Assembly: GCF_017302985.1 (NCBI RefSeq)
Contig: NZ_JAFIMU010000006.1
Location: forward strand, 372,001-436,000
Direction: 5' to 3'
Source: Corallococcus macrosporus
GTDB lineage: Bacteria; Myxococcota; Myxococcia; Myxococcales; Myxococcaceae
DNA: 64,000 nt
Shown: piece after piece, positions 17,270-25,600 of the stretch
Layout of the letters: the number at the start of each line of letters is the position of its first letter
How positions within the stretch are numbered: position 1 is the stretch's first letter
Notes under the pieces: model-generated
The model's database searches: none
What the model saw: the letters and a program-made list of their open reading frames with translations, nothing else
Told to the model about the DNA's origin: nothing
Translations under genes and position numbers: made by a program

Positions 17270-20200
17270 CTATTCGAACGCGACCAGGTCCTGGACCCAC
17301 CGGGCGCTGCCCTGCTGGAGCCACCTGGCACGTGTGTCCCGGAGCGCCTGGGCGGGCGGCGTGCCGCGTCGCAGCGCGTCCAGCAGCGCCTGGAAGAAGG
17401 CCCCGGCCTCCACGTCCGGAACCTCCGTGGACGGCGCGACCACGGCCCGGGCGCCCGCCTGGATGAGCGCGGCCGGCAGGCTCCACACCGCGTGGTAGCG
17501 CCACGCGCCCACGTTCGCGTCGCAGGCGGCCAGCATCACCACCGGGGCGCCCTGGAGCGTGTGACCCTCCAGGTCCTCCGCGGTGAGCGCGTAGCGGCCG
17601 GCCGCGTCCGGGGACAGCGCCAGGAAGGCCGCGTCGGACACGGCGCCGGAGAGGCCGTGCGTGTGCAGCTCCACCTCCGTGGCGTCCTTCATCTCCGCGA
17701 GCACGGCCTCCGGCGTGGCCGCGCGGCCCCGCAGGTGGACGTCGCCCGGGCCCGTCACGCCCTTCCACGGCATCAGGTGCGGCAGCCCCAGGGACGCGGG
17801 CGGCTCCACGTCGGACACCACCAGCCGCTTCGGAGCGGGCGCCGCGGCCGGGGCCTCCACGCGGTGGCCGCCGGGGGCCAGGTAGCTCCAAGCGCGGTCC
17901 GCCGGCAGCAGCCCGGGGCGCCCCTGGAGGATGGGCTCCGCCAGCACCCGCACGGCGTCGCAGCCCGCGAGCACCTGGAGGAGCGGCTCGGGCACCGCGG
18001 GCACCTGTTCACGCAGGGGGCGCTTCAGGGCGTTGAGGTACAGCCCGCTGCTCGCGCCGGTGGGGCCCCGGGCGACGAAGAGCATCCGTTCATCCTGGCC
18101 GGCCAGCGCCAGCAGGCACGACGTGGGCGCGGTGCGGTCCACCTCCTCCGCGATGAGGTCCACGGCGGGGCCCCACTCCTTCGCCCGGCCGGCGTCCATC
18201 ACCAGCACGTGGTGGCTGTGGGCCCAGGCCTTGCGCGCCTCGATGTCCGTGGAGCGCTGGAGCGCGGAGCCGGTGATGACCCTGCGGAGGATCCGCTGGC
18301 CCTCCTCGCGATCGCGCTCGATGAGGATGCGCCCCTCGATGTGGTCCACGAGCAGCCGCTCGCCGGCCGTCAGCGACGGGTCGTCACGCAGCACGCGGAT
18401 GCGCTCGCGCACGCGGTCCAGCTCGCGGCCCGGCACCGCGCTGCCCTCCAGCCGCAGCAGGTCTCCGGCGACGGCGACCTCCAGGAGCGTGGGCGCGCTG
18501 GGACAGGCGAGCGCGTCCTGCACCTCGCGCCGGGAGCGCTTCGCGTCCAGGTCCTCCACGAAGAGCAGCGCCCGTGCGTGGTGGTATTCCGAGCGGCGCG
18601 CGCAGTCCTCTGGATCGTGCTGGACGTACTCGTCCAGGAACGCGCGGGCCAGCGCCGGGTCGTGGCTCAGCCGCGCGCTCGTCACCAGCTCGGCCAGGAG
18701 CATCTCCTCCTGGAACCAGCTGTCGCTGCGGAAGGCCTCCTCCAGCGCGGAGCGGGCCAGGGACTCGGCCTCCTTGCGGCGGTCCAGCCGGTTGTAGAGG
18801 CCCGCCAGGTGCCGCTGGAGGTCGACGCAGCGGTACTGGAAGCCCGCGCTCCGGCACGCGGCCAGGCCGTCCTTGAGGGACGTCTCCGCCGTCTGCGTGT
18901 CGCCCCGCGCCTGCGCCGCCTGGGCCCGGCCGCGCGCGAGCGGGGCGTCGTACCAGGCGGGCTCGCCGGACTGACGCACGAGCGTCGTCAGCTCGTCGAC
19001 GAAGTGGTCCTCCAGGTGGAGCAGCAGGATGGCGCCCATGAGCAGGTCGCGCTCGTTGGAGCGCCGCAGCCGCGCGAGGAACGCGTCCGCCTCCGCGCCC
19101 TCCAGCGTCCGCGTGCCTGCGAGGATGTCGCGGTAGGTGTTCGCCAGCGGGCCGCGCTTGAGGAAGTCCGCCGCCGCGACGCGGGCCACGTAGGCGCTCG
19201 CCGTCTTCGTGCGGGTGACGTCGTCCAGCAGCTCGGCCAGCGGCGCCAGCGCCTTCACGCGCTCCACGGACGTGGCGGCGCGCAGCGCGTGGTAGAGGTA
19301 CAGCCGCGCGAGGTCCGGGTTGCGCCGCGCCATGGTGGCCGGGTACGGCGTGCCGTCCAGCGCCAGCGCCATGCCGGCCGCGTTCATGGCCTTCCACGAG
19401 TCCCGCCGCGCCAGCGCGCCCTTGCGCAGGCCGTCCGCGCGCTCGCGGGCCTCGGTGCTCCAGCCGGGCTCCTTCGCCTGCGCCACACGGGAGAACTCCG
19501 CCGCGGCGGCCAGCTCCAGCGAGAGCGCCTGGAGCGCGAGGCCCCGGTTCCAGTGCAGCCGCGCGTCGTCCGGCGCGGACTCCAGGCCGACTTCCAGCAG
19601 CGACAGCGCGCGCTCCGGCTGGGCCCGGCCCAGGGCCGCCAGCGACAGGTCGCCCATGACGGCGGGCGACGCGGGCAGGCGCTCCAGGATGCGCTCCGCG
19701 CGCTCGAAGTCCCCGGCCGCGAGCCAGGCGGTCGCGACGCCGTGCAGGTCCCCCTTCGCCTCCAGCTCCGTCAGGGCCTTGAGGTCCAGCTCCGGCCGGC
19801 CGTCCCCGCTGCCACGCATCGTGCCCGTGGCACGGTAGTCCGCGAGCCCCGGGTGGCTGAGCCGTCCCTCCAGCGGGCGCGCGGCGGCGAGCGCGAAGGG
19901 CAGCACGCGCTCCTGTTCGGACGAACGCCACGGACGCCCCACCGCCAGCACCGCGAGCACCACCGCGGCAGCCGCTGCCGCGAAGCCCGCCACGCGGCGG
20001 CGATCCCAGCTCGGGCGAGAACGTTCGGAGCGAACAGGCGAAGACCGCGACCCGGTGTCGGGCAGCGGAGCGGAAGGAGTTACCGTCCCCGGCACGGCCC
20101 GTAGTCCCGCACCAGGCCGGGCTTCCGCGCTCGACGACGCCTCGGCGCTCGCATGCGCACCGGGCCGGGCTTCCGCCTCGGGTGACTTCACGGTCGCTGC

Positions 20201-20431
20201 ATGCGCACCGGTCGCGGTCTCTAGACCAGAAGGCGCTCCAGCCGAGGGTCGTGCACCGGCCTCCGCGCGTGCGTCCGCGGCGGCCTGGACGAGGAGGCTC
20301 GCCTGCACCTGGTCCTCCAGGGCGGCCTGGCACTCGGCGCAGTCCGCGAGGTGGACCTGGAAGGCCTCGGCCTCCTCGAGCGGAAGCTCTCCGTCCACGA
20401 AGGCGGCGAGCTGTTCACATGACACCGTCAC
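17270..20431 (-). CDS. Anti-sigma zinc-finger / TPR / CHAT caspase-like protease fusion
   Basis: 1053 residues from a GTG that overlaps the sigma-factor stop (GTGA). Order: an N-terminal zf-HC2 anti-sigma domain (CEQLAAFVDGELP, then HLADCAEC), a low-complexity linker, one transmembrane helix (FAAAAAAVVLAVLAVG, about 150-165), a long helical TPR-like region (about 190-750), and a C-terminal CHAT domain. The caspase-type dyad is His925 (ELHTHGL) and Cys970 (MLAACDAN). The layout suggests a membrane anti-sigma factor whose outer or inner part senses a signal and acts as, or is cut by, its own protease. Direction of topology and substrate are unknown. Confidence 0.88.
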   Translation of the reverse strand: MTVSCEQLAAFVDGELPLEEAEAFQVHLADCAECQAALEDQVQASLLVQAAADARAEAGARPSAGAPSGLETATGAHAATVKSPEAEARPGAHASAEASSSAEARPGAGLRAVPGTVTPSAPLPDTGSRSSPVRSERSRPSWDRRRVAGFAAAAAAVVLAVLAVGRPWRSSEQERVLPFALAAARPLEGRLSHPGLADYRATGTMRGSGDGRPELDLKALTELEAKGDLHGVATAWLAAGDFERAERILERLPASPAVMGDLSLAALGRAQPERALSLLEVGLESAPDDARLHWNRGLALQALSLELAAAAEFSRVAQAKEPGWSTEARERADGLRKGALARRDSWKAMNAAGMALALDGTPYPATMARRNPDLARLYLYHALRAATSVERVKALAPLAELLDDVTRTKTASAYVARVAAADFLKRGPLANTYRDILAGTRTLEGAEADAFLARLRRSNERDLLMGAILLLHLEDHFVDELTTLVRQSGEPAWYDAPLARGRAQAAQARGDTQTAETSLKDGLAACRSAGFQYRCVDLQRHLAGLYNRLDRRKEAESLARSALEEAFRSDSWFQEEMLLAELVTSARLSHDPALARAFLDEYVQHDPEDCARRSEYHHARALLFVEDLDAKRSRREVQDALACPSAPTLLEVAVAGDLLRLEGSAVPGRELDRVRERIRVLRDDPSLTAGERLLVDHIEGRILIERDREEGQRILRRVITGSALQRSTDIEARKAWAHSHHVLVMDAGRAKEWGPAVDLIAEEVDRTAPTSCLLALAGQDERMLFVARGPTGASSGLYLNALKRPLREQVPAVPEPLLQVLAGCDAVRVLAEPILQGRPGLLPADRAWSYLAPGGHRVEAPAAAPAPKRLVVSDVEPPASLGLPHLMPWKGVTGPGDVHLRGRAATPEAVLAEMKDATEVELHTHGLSGAVSDAAFLALSPDAAGRYALTAEDLEGHTLQGAPVVMLAACDANVGAWRYHAVWSLPAALIQAGARAVVAPSTEVPDVEAGAFFQALLDALRRGTPPAQALRDTRARWLQQGSARWVQDLVAFE

Positions 20432-21042
20432 GCTGGACCCTCCGCGGTGCCTTCACGGGCCAGCAGCAGCTCCTTGAGCTTCTTGCGCGCCCGGAACAGG
20501 CGGGTGCCCACCGTCATGGACGGGATGCCGAGCCGCCGGCCGATCTCCGCGTAGCTCTGTCGCTCCATGTCCTTCATGCGCACCACCTCGCGCAGCTCCG
20601 GGGGGAGCTGCTCCACCGCCTTCCACACGTCGTCCAACGTGTAGCGCGCCCAGGTCTCCGGGGCGGCTTCGGCCTCCGCCAGGGTGTCCCCCATCGCGTC
20701 GGTGAATTCCTCCTGGGGGTGGCGCCGGTCGTGCCGGCACCAGTCGAGGAAGCGTCGAACGAGGATGGACGCCAGCCACGCCATGGGGGGCGCGGACCGG
20801 TCATACGTATGGAACGCGCGGAAGGCGCGCTCGTAGGTCTCCTGCAGCAGGTCCTTCGCGTCCGCCGGGTTGCGGCCCCGGCACAGGATGCGGGCCCGTG
20901 CCTCCAGCGCCGGCGCGCACTGCGCGACGAGCGCCTGGAACTCCGCGGCGTCCTCACGGGAAGCCGAAGGCACCTCCGTGTCGGAGGCGGAGGACTCCCC
21001 GGGCCGGGGGGCGACGCGGGGCGATCGCGGGCGGAACACCAC
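20428..21042 (-). CDS. ECF-family RNA polymerase sigma factor
   Basis: 204 residues from the GTG at 21042, with AGGAA 8 nt upstream; sequence further upstream reads as noise. Region 2 is ADAKDLLQETYERAFRAFHTY with WLASILVRRFLDWCR. Region 4 is LPPELREVVRMKDMERQSYAEIGRRLGIP with MTVGTRLFRARKKL (the HTH that reads the -35 element). The first 40 residues are a charged, probably disordered extension. Coupled translation with the anti-sigma/CHAT gene says the two form a regulatory pair; the signal is unknown. Confidence 0.92.
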   Translation of the reverse strand: MVFRPRSPRVAPRPGESSASDTEVPSASREDAAEFQALVAQCAPALEARARILCRGRNPADAKDLLQETYERAFRAFHTYDRSAPPMAWLASILVRRFLDWCRHDRRHPQEEFTDAMGDTLAEAEAAPETWARYTLDDVWKAVEQLPPELREVVRMKDMERQSYAEIGRRLGIPSMTVGTRLFRARKKLKELLLAREGTAEGPA

Positions 21043-21146
21043 GGGGGCGTTCCTAGCAGGAGCCGCCCCGCCCGCGAAGTCTGTCGACACCCTCCCCCGC
21101 GCTTCCCACCCGCCAGGTGGGCCGCCCGGAACGGCGGCCCGGAGGG

Positions 21147-21773
21147 CTAGCAGGAGCTGGTCCCCAGGCGGACGCCCGTGCGCACCCGCGTCTTGAAGGC
21201 CCCCAGCGCCGCGCCCACGCCCGTGACGCGGATCTTGCTGTAGCCCGTCCCACCCGAGCCGATGTTGACGCGCAGGATGCACAGCCCGTTCGGGAAGAAG
21301 ACCCCCGGCGGAATCCAGTTGCCCGTCGTCGTCACCGAGCCCATCGAGTACCAGAGGCTGTTCTTGTAGCCGAACGCGGAGCCGATGATCGCCACTCCCT
21401 TGCAGGCGCTCTCGCCGACGTTGCTCGACGCCGGGATGACCTCCACGAACGGCTGGGCGAACTTGCCCCCCAGGCCCGACACCTCCGTGACGAAGCGGTT
21501 GGGACAGTCCGTCTGGTCATAGGAGCTGTCATTGGAGGCCGCCGCCGCGTCCAGGTAGCCGCACGAAGGATGGACGGCCGTGACCGCCGCGCCGTCCGGC
21601 TGCGCCAGCACCACGCCCGGGTTCACGCAGGACTCGTCCATGCCCTGCTCCTGGCTGGCGATGGACTCGTCCGCGACGCTGGAGTCATCCACCTGCGCCT
21701 CCTCCAGCGGGCCCCCACAGGCGGTGGCGAGCGAGGCGGCGAACACGAAGGCGGCGGAAGGCAGGAAGCGCAT
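21147..21773 (-). CDS. Lipoprotein of unknown function
   Basis: 208 residues. The signal peptide ends in SLATAC, so the protein is lipid-anchored. An acidic Ser/Glu/Asp/Gln linker follows, then a Cys-containing beta-rich domain with aromatic and Gly residues (SLWYSMGSV, GNWIPPGVFFPNG) that may bind ligands or carbohydrate. GGAG lies 8 nt before the ATG. No family recognised. Confidence 0.7.
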   Translation of the reverse strand: MRFLPSAAFVFAASLATACGGPLEEAQVDDSSVADESIASQEQGMDESCVNPGVVLAQPDGAAVTAVHPSCGYLDAAAASNDSSYDQTDCPNRFVTEVSGLGGKFAQPFVEVIPASSNVGESACKGVAIIGSAFGYKNSLWYSMGSVTTTGNWIPPGVFFPNGLCILRVNIGSGGTGYSKIRVTGVGAALGAFKTRVRTGVRLGTSSC

Positions 21774-21893
21774 GGGGGGACTCCGGGGCTGAGGGGAAGC
21801 CCGTGGCCGGGCTCCACCCTGTTACGTCGGCTGTCGCGCTTATTCCCCCGCGCCATTTCCACGCCGTTTTTCGGCCGTGCTAAGGCACCGCGC

Positions 21894-22907
21894 GTGGACA
21901 TCGACAAGCCCTACCTGCTGTTCCTGGGAGACGTGAAGGATCAGCTCGCGGCCAAGACGGCCCACGGCATCGTGGACTGGCGGCCCGACTGGTGCGTGGG
22001 TCAGCTGCGCCTCCCGGGCTGCGCGGCGGACTGTGGCCTGCCAGACATGGACATCGCCCAGGCGAAGGCGAAGGGCGCGCGCACGCTGGTGGTGGGCGTG
22101 GTGAACCCGGGCGGCGTGCTGGCGGACGCGTGGGTGGACACGCTGGTGCGGGCGCTGGAGGCCGGGCTGGACGTGGCCACCGGGCTGCACAAGCGGCTGT
22201 CGTCCTTCCCCGCCGTGGCGGCCGCGGCGGCGAAGCACGGGCGCAAGCTGCACGACGTGCGCTTCCCGGACCGGGACTTCGCCACGGGCCAGGGCACGAA
22301 GCGGCCCGGCCTGCGCGTCCTCACCGTGGGCACCGACTGCGCGGTGGGCAAGAAGTACACGGCGCTGGCGCTGGAGAAGGAGCTGCGCCAGCGCGGTTGG
22401 AAGGCGGACTTCCGGGCCACCGGGCAGACGGGCATCCTCATCTCCGGGCGCGGCGTGGCGCTGGATGCCGTCGTGTCCGACTTCGTCGCCGGCGCGGCGG
22501 AGTGGCTCACCCCCGCGAACGACTCGGACCACTGGGACGTGGTGGAGGGTCAGGGGTCGCTGTTCCACCCCTCCTTCGCGGGCGTCACGCTGGGCCTGCT
22601 GCACGGCGCGCAGCCGGACGCCTTCATCGTCTGTCACGAGCCCACGCGCACGCGCATGCGGGGCGTGAAGCACCCGCTGCCGTCCATCCAGGACGTCATC
22701 GACCGCACGGTGCTGGAGGGCCGCCTGACGAACCCGGCCATCCAGTGCACGGGCATCGCCATCAACACCGAACACCTGGGCGAGGACGAAGCGCGCTCGC
22801 TCCTGGAGGCCACCGGCCGGGCGCATGGCCTGCCCTGCGTGGACCCGCTGCGCACGGGCGCGGGCCCCCTGGCCGACGCGCTGGCGAGCCGCTTCCCGCG
22901 CGGGTGA
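21894..22907 (+). CDS. DUF1611 (DgcN-like) P-loop protein
   Basis: 337 residues from a GTG start. The C-terminal domain has the P-loop [17 protein letters not shown] and continues as a MobB-like NTPase, while the N-terminal part resembles an NAD-like fold: the two-part DUF1611 layout. Members include DgcN, reported in D-glutamate degradation together with an enolase-type enzyme DgcA. No DgcA-like gene is next to it, so that role is uncertain. The neighbour downstream is yebC, 61 nt away. Confidence 0.75.
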   Translation: MDIDKPYLLFLGDVKDQLAAKTAHGIVDWRPDWCVGQLRLPGCAADCGLPDMDIAQAKAKGARTLVVGVVNPGGVLADAWVDTLVRALEAGLDVATGLHKRLSSFPAVAAAAAKHGRKLHDVRFPDRDFATGQGTKRPGLRVLTVGTDCAVGKKYTALALEKELRQRGWKADFRATGQTGILISGRGVALDAVVSDFVAGAAEWLTPANDSDHWDVVEGQGSLFHPSFAGVTLGLLHGAQPDAFIVCHEPTRTRMRGVKHPLPSIQDVIDRTVLEGRLTNPAIQCTGIAINTEHLGEDEARSLLEATGRAHGLPCVDPLRTGAGPLADALASRFPRG

Positions 22908-22968
22908 CACACCGCCCTTTCCGCGAAACCCTCTCCACCGGAGCGGGTCACGGTATATTGAGGAAACC

Positions 22969-23697
22969 ATGGGACGCATTTTCGAGACACGCAAGGCGAC
23001 GATGTTCGCCCGCTGGAACAAGATGGCGAAGGTCTTCACGCGCATCACGAAGGACATCGTGATTGCCGTGAAGGCGGGCGGGCCGACGATCGAATCAAAC
23101 CCCGCGCTGCGCCGGGCCGTGCAGAACGCCCGCGCGGCGAACATGCCGAAGACCAACGTGGACGCCGCCATCAAGCGCGCCAGTGGTCAGGACCAGGCCG
23201 ACTACCAGATCCTCCTCTACGAAGGCTACGCGCCCCACGGCGTGGGCATCCTGGTGGAGGCCGCGACGGACAACGTCACGCGCACCGTGGCCAACGTCCG
23301 CTTCCCCTTCACCAAGCTGGGCGGGAGCATGGGCACGGCGGGCAGCGTGTCCCGCCTCTTCGAGCACATGGGCGCCATCCGCCTGGACGCCGAGGGCGTG
23401 AACGCCGAGGAGCTGGAGCTGGAGCTCATCGACCACGGCCTGGAGGAGATGGGCGAGACGACCGGCGAGAAGGGCGAGAAGCAACTGCTCCTGCGCTGCA
23501 AGTTCGCGGACTTCGGCAAGCTCATGTCCGCGATTGAAGCCAAGGGCATCGCGCCCGTGTCCACGCAGTCCGAGTACATCCCCCTGCCCGGCACCCTCAA
23601 GGAGCTGCCCGAGGACCAGGCCACGGAGGTCCTCAAGCTGGTGGACATGCTGGAGCAGGACGACGACGTGCAGCACGTCTTCCACAACCTGGCCTGA
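22969..23697 (+). CDS. yebC: YebC/PmpR-family protein
   Basis: 242 residues, normal length, starting at ATG 22969 with GAGGAAACC before it. The [52 protein letters not shown] and [11 protein letters not shown] segments are the YebC signature. Bacterial YebC family proteins act as DNA-binding regulators or, for some members, as translation factors relieving stalls at polyproline motifs. The N-terminus [19 protein letters not shown] differs from the commonest MAGHSKW start. Confidence 0.92.
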   Translation: MGRIFETRKATMFARWNKMAKVFTRITKDIVIAVKAGGPTIESNPALRRAVQNARAANMPKTNVDAAIKRASGQDQADYQILLYEGYAPHGVGILVEAATDNVTRTVANVRFPFTKLGGSMGTAGSVSRLFEHMGAIRLDAEGVNAEELELELIDHGLEEMGETTGEKGEKQLLLRCKFADFGKLMSAIEAKGIAPVSTQSEYIPLPGTLKELPEDQATEVLKLVDMLEQDDDVQHVFHNLA

Positions 23698-23711
23698 CGC
23701 CCCCCGCGGAC

Positions 23712-25424
23712 TCAGGCCCCCGTAGCCGGGGCCTGCGTCCCGGCGCTCGGCAGGACGCGCTGCATGACCCAGCCCAGCACCAGCACCAGCGCGCAGCCGA
23801 TGACGTTGAACCAGAGGTAGCCCACGTCCGAGAGGAAGAAGAGGGCAATCACCGTCGCCTGGGAGAGGACGGCCGCCGCGAACACGGCATGACCGCGCAC
23901 GTGTTTCACGAAGAAGGCCACCAGGAAGATGCCCAGCACCGTGCCGTAGAAGATGGACCCCAGGATGTTGATGGCCTGGATGAGGTTGTCCAGCAGCGAG
24001 GCGAAGGTCGCGAACGCCACCGCGACCAGCCCCCAGAACACGGTGAACAGCTTGGACGCCACCAGCACGTGCCGGTCCGAGGCGCCGGGCTTGAACACCC
24101 GCCGGTAGAAGTCCACCGTCGTGGTGGTCCCCAGCGCCGTCAGCTCGCTGGAGATGGAGCTCATGGCCGCGGACAGGATGACGGCGATGAGCAACCCGAA
24201 CAGCCCGCTGGGCAACCAGCGCTTCACGAAGGCGATGAAGATGTAGTCCGAGTCCTTCGTCTCCGCGCCCGGGAGCGCGCGCGCCACCATGGCCTTGGCC
24301 TCCTTGCGGACCGCGCTCGCCTGTTTCTGCGCGTCCTGGAGCAGCGCCCGTGAGGCCTCGCCGGCCGCCGCGTCACCGGACTCGACGGCCGCCAGGTAGC
24401 GCTCCACCTCCGCGCGCTTGCCGGACTGGACCTGCTCCCACTTCGCTTCCAGCCCGGCGTACTCGGCCGCCTGCGGCGTGCCCTGCACGCGGGTGCGCAG
24501 CGCGTCGTTGAAGAGCAGCGGCGGCGTGCTGAACTGGTAGAAGACAAAGACGAGGATCCCGACGAAGAGGATGAAGAACTGCATCGGGATCTTCAGCACG
24601 CCGTTGAAGAGCAGCCCCAGCCGGCTCTCGGAGATGGAGCGGCCCGTCAGGTAGCGGCCCACCTGGGACTGGTCCGTGCCGAAGTACGACAGCGACAGGA
24701 ACAGCCCTCCCGTGATGCCGGACCAGAAGTTGTAACGGTCCTGCATGTCGAAGTCGAAGCTCACCACGTTCATCCGGCCGAACGCGCCCGCGACGTCCAC
24801 CGCCTTGCCGAACGACACGTGCGCGGGCAGGCGCCAGAGGATGACCGCGGCGGCCACCACCATGCCGCCCATCATCACCACCATCTGCTGCTTCTGCGTC
24901 TGGCTCACGGCCCGGGAGCCCCCCGTCACCGTGTAGAGGATGACGAGCGCGCCCATGACGATGACCGTGGGCTCCAGCGGCCAACCGAGGATGGTGGAGA
25001 GGATGATGGACGGCGCGTAGATGGTGATGCCCGCCGCCAGGCCGCGCTGGATGAGGAAGAGGAAGGCGCCCAGCAGCCGCGTCTTCAGGTCGAAGCGAGA
25101 CTCCAGGTATTCGTACGCGGTGATGACGTTCAGCCGGTAGTAGATAGGCACGAAGACGGCGCTGATGATGACCATCGCGATCGGCAGTCCGAAGTAGAAC
25201 TGCACGAAGCGCATCCCGTCCTCGTAGGCCTGCCCGGGGACGGAGAGGAAGGTGACGGCGCTGGCCTGCGTGGCCATGACGGCCAGGCCAATGGTGGGCC
25301 ACTTCAGCTCACGGCCTCCCCGCATGTACTCGTCGCTGGTGGCCTGCCCCCGGGACTTCCAGAGGCCCCACACCACGATGAACGCAATCGTCCCGCCCAG
25401 GACCAGCCAGTCGAGCCCCGTCAC
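23712..25424 (-). CDS. Sodium:solute symporter with a coiled-coil insertion
   Basis: 570 residues, SSS family. About 13 hydrophobic helices are visible, including the conserved ATQASAVTFLSVPG and SLSYFGTDQSQVGRYLTG signatures. Between helices, around residues 310-390, lies a hydrophilic Ala/Gln/Glu/Arg helix of about 80 residues predicted to be coiled coil, which typical SSS proteins lack. The substrate is unknown. The ATG overlaps the stop of a 59-residue membrane protein (ATGA), so the two are made together, downstream of a secreted PIG-L deacetylase. Confidence 0.9.
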   Translation of the reverse strand: MTGLDWLVLGGTIAFIVVWGLWKSRGQATSDEYMRGGRELKWPTIGLAVMATQASAVTFLSVPGQAYEDGMRFVQFYFGLPIAMVIISAVFVPIYYRLNVITAYEYLESRFDLKTRLLGAFLFLIQRGLAAGITIYAPSIILSTILGWPLEPTVIVMGALVILYTVTGGSRAVSQTQKQQMVVMMGGMVVAAAVILWRLPAHVSFGKAVDVAGAFGRMNVVSFDFDMQDRYNFWSGITGGLFLSLSYFGTDQSQVGRYLTGRSISESRLGLLFNGVLKIPMQFFILFVGILVFVFYQFSTPPLLFNDALRTRVQGTPQAAEYAGLEAKWEQVQSGKRAEVERYLAAVESGDAAAGEASRALLQDAQKQASAVRKEAKAMVARALPGAETKDSDYIFIAFVKRWLPSGLFGLLIAVILSAAMSSISSELTALGTTTTVDFYRRVFKPGASDRHVLVASKLFTVFWGLVAVAFATFASLLDNLIQAINILGSIFYGTVLGIFLVAFFVKHVRGHAVFAAAVLSQATVIALFFLSDVGYLWFNVIGCALVLVLGWVMQRVLPSAGTQAPATGA

Positions 25425-25600
25425 GCGTACGCCCCGGTGAGCGCCCAGAACAGGGCGACGAACAGCACGAAGACGCCCAACACCAGGATGTAGATGTTGC
25501 GCCAGGAGCCCAGGAGCGGCGGTGCGTCATCGAGCTCGGGCCGGTGCGCGGGGGCGGCGCCGGCGGGCTCGCGGGGAGTCAGATTGGGAGCGGTGCTCAT
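25421..25600 (-). CDS. Small single-helix membrane protein coupled to the symporter
   Basis: 59 residues from ATG 25600. A Pro-rich N-terminal tail is followed by one hydrophobic segment (IYILVLGVFVLFVALFWAL). It overlaps the PIG-L gene upstream and the symporter gene downstream by 4 nt each, so it is clearly translated with them. It may be a small accessory subunit of the SSS transporter, as seen for other transporters; this is inference from context. Confidence 0.75.
   Translation of the reverse strand: MSTAPNLTPREPAGAAPAHRPELDDAPPLLGSWRNIYILVLGVFVLFVALFWALTGAYA

Noticed and set aside
20055-20477. Plus-strand open frame rich in Ala/Ser/Pro near the sigma/CHAT junction.
   Set aside because: It is antisense to the low-complexity linker of the anti-sigma/CHAT protein, with no independent ribosome site or family match.
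23713-23735. Hairpin CAGGCCCC/GGGGCCTG between yebC and the symporter gene.
   Set aside because: It overlaps symporter codons, has no T-run and GC-rich genomes give many such stems. Not reported as a terminator.
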